A DNA stretch of 7,883 nucleotides, from NCBI GenBank assembly GCA_013214445.1, contig JABSPG010000123.1, positions 1-7,883 of the forward strand, given 5' to 3'. The notes under the pieces are model-generated. The model made no database searches, was not told where the DNA came from, and was given only the letters and a program-made list of their open reading frames with translations. The position numbers were made by a program, and so were the translations under genes. Positions 6,229 to 7,883 of this stretch are shown one piece after another; within the stretch, counting starts at the first letter, position 1, and every line of letters starts with the position of its first letter. This DNA comes from Ekhidna sp. Its GTDB lineage: Bacteria > Bacteroidota > Bacteroidia > Cytophagales > Cyclobacteriaceae.

Positions 6229-6471
6229 ATGGAACCATCAAAGAATAAGTTTACACAATCCAAAAAGACAAAAGCCAATATTGCCTTATTCCTCCTGAGT
6301 GCACTAATGATCTACCTCAAGGCCACATATATGTTGAAGGCAAGAATGTCAGGGCAGGAAATTTCTTCATTTGACTGGTTCATGCTTTTGGTTTGGATCG
6401 TATTACTCATTTACTTTCTGGTGATCATTGGAAAAGTTTTTCTGCGTTTGAAAAAGTCAAGTTCTGGATAG
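6229..6471 (+). CDS. Small two-helix membrane protein, unknown function
   Basis: An 80-residue protein that I do not recognise. A basic, soluble N-terminus (residues 1-15, rich in Lys) is followed by a hydrophobic helix at about 16-36, a short polar loop (KARMSGQEISSFD) and a second helix at about 50-70 (WFMLLVWIVLLIYFLVIIGK), ending in a basic tail LRLKKSSSG. By the positive-inside rule both ends should lie in the cytoplasm, forming a hairpin in the inner membrane. It starts 20 bases after the HsdR-like gene on the same strand, so it probably belongs to the same transcript. Clear hydrophobic periodicity and tight spacing support a real gene, but no partner or function can be named. Confidence 0.7.
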   Translation: MEPSKNKFTQSKKTKANIALFLLSALMIYLKATYMLKARMSGQEISSFDWFMLLVWIVLLIYFLVIIGKVFLRLKKSSSG

Positions 6472-6490
6472 CTATACAGTTTTTTATTTT
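6464..6490 (+). terminator. Weak intrinsic terminator after the small membrane protein gene
   Basis: An imperfect hairpin (CTG 6464-6466 with CAG 6477-6479, one mismatch, then AT/AT around AGCT) overlaps the stop codon and is followed by TTTTTTATTTT. The stem is short, so efficiency is doubtful, but the U-rich tract and position at the end of the three-gene cluster favour a terminator. Confidence 0.35.
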
Positions 6491-6605
6491 CTGTGCTGTT
6501 CATTACCAGAGTAAAAGGAAGATTCTCCTTATCTTTGATCATCTGCTGAGGCTTTGAAGACTTAAACCACCTAAGAGTGCAGAGCAGAAAAAGTCAGTGT
6601 AAGTG

Positions 6606-6632
6606 TTGATTACCTTGCATCAATTCTGTTTG
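6606..6632 (+). promoter_or_regulatory. Possible promoter of the ftsB-like gene pair
   Basis: TTG (6606-6608) is followed after 16 bases by TCTGTTTG (6625-6632), one mismatch from the Bacteroidota -7 consensus. The start codon lies 34 bases downstream. The spacer is shorter than usual, so support is weak. The rest of the 195-base gap 6472-6666 holds no credible reading frame and no RNA gene that I recognise. Confidence 0.28.
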
Positions 6633-6666
6633 CATGTGTCGAGTTTTAAAAAAATAGACGATTCAC

Positions 6667-6969
6667 ATGAAGAAGTTAATTGAGCGAATCCCACCATTCT
6701 TTAGAAATTTCTACTTTCTCTCTACCATATTCTTTTTGGTATGGTTATCATTCATAGATAGCAATGATTTATTCATGCAGGCGAGGCTTTCCAGCAAGAA
6801 AGCAGAACTCAAATCTACGAGAGCCTTTTACGAGGAACGTATTTTACAAGTCAAGAACGATCAAGCTGCTTTGAATAGTAATCCAGATTTACTAGAGAAA
6901 ATGGCTCGTGAGAAATACCTGATGAAGAAACCGAACGAAGACTTGTTTATCGTCGTAAAAGAGGACTAA
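6667..6969 (+). CDS. FtsB/DivIC family cell division protein (septum formation initiator)
   Basis: A 100-residue bitopic protein. A short basic cytoplasmic end (MKKLIERIPPFFRN) leads to one membrane helix at about residues 15-30 (FYFLSTIFFLVWLSFI). A periplasmic coiled coil at about 38-68 follows (RLSSKKAELKSTRAFYEERI). It ends in the family block NPDLLEKMAREKYLMKKPNE, close to the DivIC/FtsB consensus for Bacteroidota. In other bacteria these proteins form a trimeric complex with FtsL and FtsQ/DivIB that activates septal peptidoglycan synthesis. Length and layout are normal. Elsewhere the gene often lies beside enolase; here the only same-strand partner is the barrel gene that overlaps its stop codon by one base. 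Whether to call it FtsB or DivIC cannot be settled from sequence. Confidence 0.9.
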   Translation: MKKLIERIPPFFRNFYFLSTIFFLVWLSFIDSNDLFMQARLSSKKAELKSTRAFYEERILQVKNDQAALNSNPDLLEKMAREKYLMKKPNEDLFIVVKED

Positions 6970-7490
6970 TGAAAAGCCTACTAGCATCTACATTAATTTT
7001 CTTCTCTTGCAGCCTTTTGGCTCAGAATAAACTCTCAGACCGAATTTTCTTTGGTGGAGGAGGAGGTTTTAATACAAGCTCTGCGCAAACGAACATTAGC
7101 CTATCGCCTCAAGTCGGGTACAAAGTAACTGACAGGTACCTGGCGGGTATTGGAATCACCTATCAGTATGTAAAGGTTAAGCAGCCTTTCGATGCTACTT
7201 TGTCCAATTTTGGTTGGAGCTTATTCAATCAGTTTATTGTGACCGATCAGTTTTTTGCGCATGCTGAGTTCGAGCGACTCACTTTTGAATATCTTATTAG
7301 CGCTGAACAAACAGCGACACAGGGCTTCAACAGTCTCTTAATAGGTGCAGGGTACGCAGAGCCTTTCGGTGGTAGGGCTTCATTTAACGTTACTGCATTG
7401 TACAATGTGCTTTATGACGAGTCAGTAGACCCAAGGCCATATAATAGTCCTTGGGTGATAAGGGCTGGGGTTGGCATTGGAATGTTCTGA
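6969..7490 (+). CDS. Outer-membrane beta-barrel protein, small (about 8 strands)
   Basis: A 173-residue protein with a signal peptide (MKSLLASTLIFFSCSLLAQ, cleavage probably around residues 18-19). It is not a clear lipoprotein because residues before Cys14 do not fit a lipobox. The mature part alternates polar and hydrophobic or aromatic residues in short strands: FFGGGGGFNTS, ISLSPQVGYKV, YLAGIGITYQYV, GWSLFNQFIV, FFAHAEFERLTFEYL, NSLLIGAGYAEPF, SFNVTALYNVLYD and WVIRAGVGIGMF. Ending on Phe fits the C-terminal signal recognised by the Bam assembly machine. This is the OmpW/OmpX-like small-barrel type; the exact family and ligand are unknown. Its ATG shares one base with the stop of the division gene, so the two are probably cotranscribed and translationally coupled. 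Confidence 0.8.
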   Translation: MKSLLASTLIFFSCSLLAQNKLSDRIFFGGGGGFNTSSAQTNISLSPQVGYKVTDRYLAGIGITYQYVKVKQPFDATLSNFGWSLFNQFIVTDQFFAHAEFERLTFEYLISAEQTATQGFNSLLIGAGYAEPFGGRASFNVTALYNVLYDESVDPRPYNSPWVIRAGVGIGMF

Positions 7491-7535
7491 TCAAGCCCAG
7501 CGCATTCGCTAGATCGTATTATAATAAAGTGTCAT

Positions 7536-7883
7536 TCACTCCTCGATCCTTATTGATTTGATAATTTTTCGGAGAGTCTTTGTGCCCTTCTTGTAAGAAG
7601 AGTTGCTAACTACAGTGACTTCAAAGCGTTGACCCAGTTTGTAAAATCTGTAGAGCGTCGATTGCTTATTGTTTTTAATATTCCGTTGATAGGTAGCTTT
7701 TTCCCCACCAATTTTAAATGAGGCATCTCCATCAGGACTAAATTCATCACTGCTGGTCAGGCCAATGGTCATCTCGCCAGCCGGTGTTGGACTCTCAAAA
7801 TAGGTGATTGAAAAAAAGAAATTGCTAGAGTCGGCAGCTGAAGGACTCGCTTTTACAGAGTATCCATCGTCAAAAACCTCCCA
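7536..7883 (-). CDS. Unrecognised protein, C-terminal part (start beyond window)
   Basis: The frame is open from the right edge to a TGA at 7536-7538, giving at least 115 residues. The ATG at 7770-7772 is internal, because the same frame continues with protein-like sequence (WEVFDDGYSVKAS, then SSNFFFSITYFESPTPAGEM). The visible part alternates beta-like segments and ends with a basic helix (KGTKTLRKIIKSIRIEE). The final pattern vaguely resembles small PsbP/DUF1795-like folds, in which a closing helix precedes an S.R motif, but this is a guess. No membrane segment is visible, and a signal peptide, if any, lies outside. It is convergent with the barrel gene, with 45 bases between stops and no strong terminator there. 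Confidence 0.7.
   Translation of the reverse strand, partial: WEVFDDGYSVKASPSAADSSNFFFSITYFESPTPAGEMTIGLTSSDEFSPDGDASFKIGGEKATYQRNIKNNKQSTLYRFYKLGQRFEVTVVSNSSYKKGTKTLRKIIKSIRIEE

Noticed and set aside
6543..6587. Inverted repeat CTGCT and AGCAG in the gap before the division gene
   Set aside because: Only five base pairs with a loop of 35 bases; not a convincing hairpin, terminator or riboswitch.
7499..7526. AGCG/CGCT mini-hairpin and palindrome TATTATAATA between the convergent genes
   Set aside because: Four base pairs and no T-run after the stem; the palindrome is A/T only and could arise by chance.
1..7883. Mobile elements, tRNA/rRNA genes, CRISPR arrays
   Set aside because: No transposase, integrase, long terminal inverted repeats, regularly spaced repeats or tRNA-like cloverleaf was found by reading the window.

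Overview
The window looks like chromosomal DNA from a member of the Bacteroidota, most likely of the Cytophagales type; the phylum is well supported, the finer placement is inference. Evidence is the combination of families: an FtsX/MacB-type permease with the N-terminus typical of this phylum, a DUF2911 protein, a PD40-OmpA envelope protein, a DUF6090-like membrane protein, a stand-alone HsdR N-terminal domain protein and a short FtsB/DivIC protein. Leaders are A/T-rich without clear Shine-Dalgarno sequences, and several spots resemble the Bacteroidota promoter consensus (TTG near -33, TAnnTTTG near -7). No rRNA, tRNA, insertion sequence, phage gene or CRISPR array is visible. There are ten protein genes, two of them cut by the window edges, plus one candidate small RNA.

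Left part (1-2117): an ABC-transporter permease gene (minus, cut at base 1) lies downstream of a secreted DUF2911 gene (minus), with a good intrinsic terminator between them. The DUF2911 gene is divergent from a 3-methyladenine DNA glycosylase gene (plus), and only 16 bases separate the two start codons. All active-site residues of the glycosylase that I can align are present.

Middle (2111-4506): between the glycosylase and the next gene is an A/T-rich stretch that reads, on the minus strand, as a complete small transcription unit: a near-consensus promoter, about 80 nt of non-coding sequence and a hairpin followed by U's. This is the most interesting unexplained signal here. Next comes a PD40-OmpA lipid-envelope/peptidoglycan-anchoring type protein starting at TTG, convergent (10 bases between stops) with a small DUF6090-like membrane protein on the minus strand.

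Right part (4507-7883): a plus-strand cluster contains a UMF1/Atg22-type MFS transporter, a stand-alone PD-(D/E)XK nuclease-like HsdR N-terminal domain overlapping it by 23 bases, and an 80-residue two-helix membrane protein. After a 195-base gap comes a two-gene unit, an FtsB/DivIC division protein and an outer-membrane beta-barrel protein overlapping by one base. The window ends in a minus-strand gene of unknown function whose start lies beyond the right edge.

The genes do not form one pathway. The common theme is housekeeping and cell-envelope function: five or six products are exported or membrane-bound, one repairs alkylated DNA and one takes part in division. I see no convincing new multi-gene system; the minus-strand small RNA candidate is the best lead.
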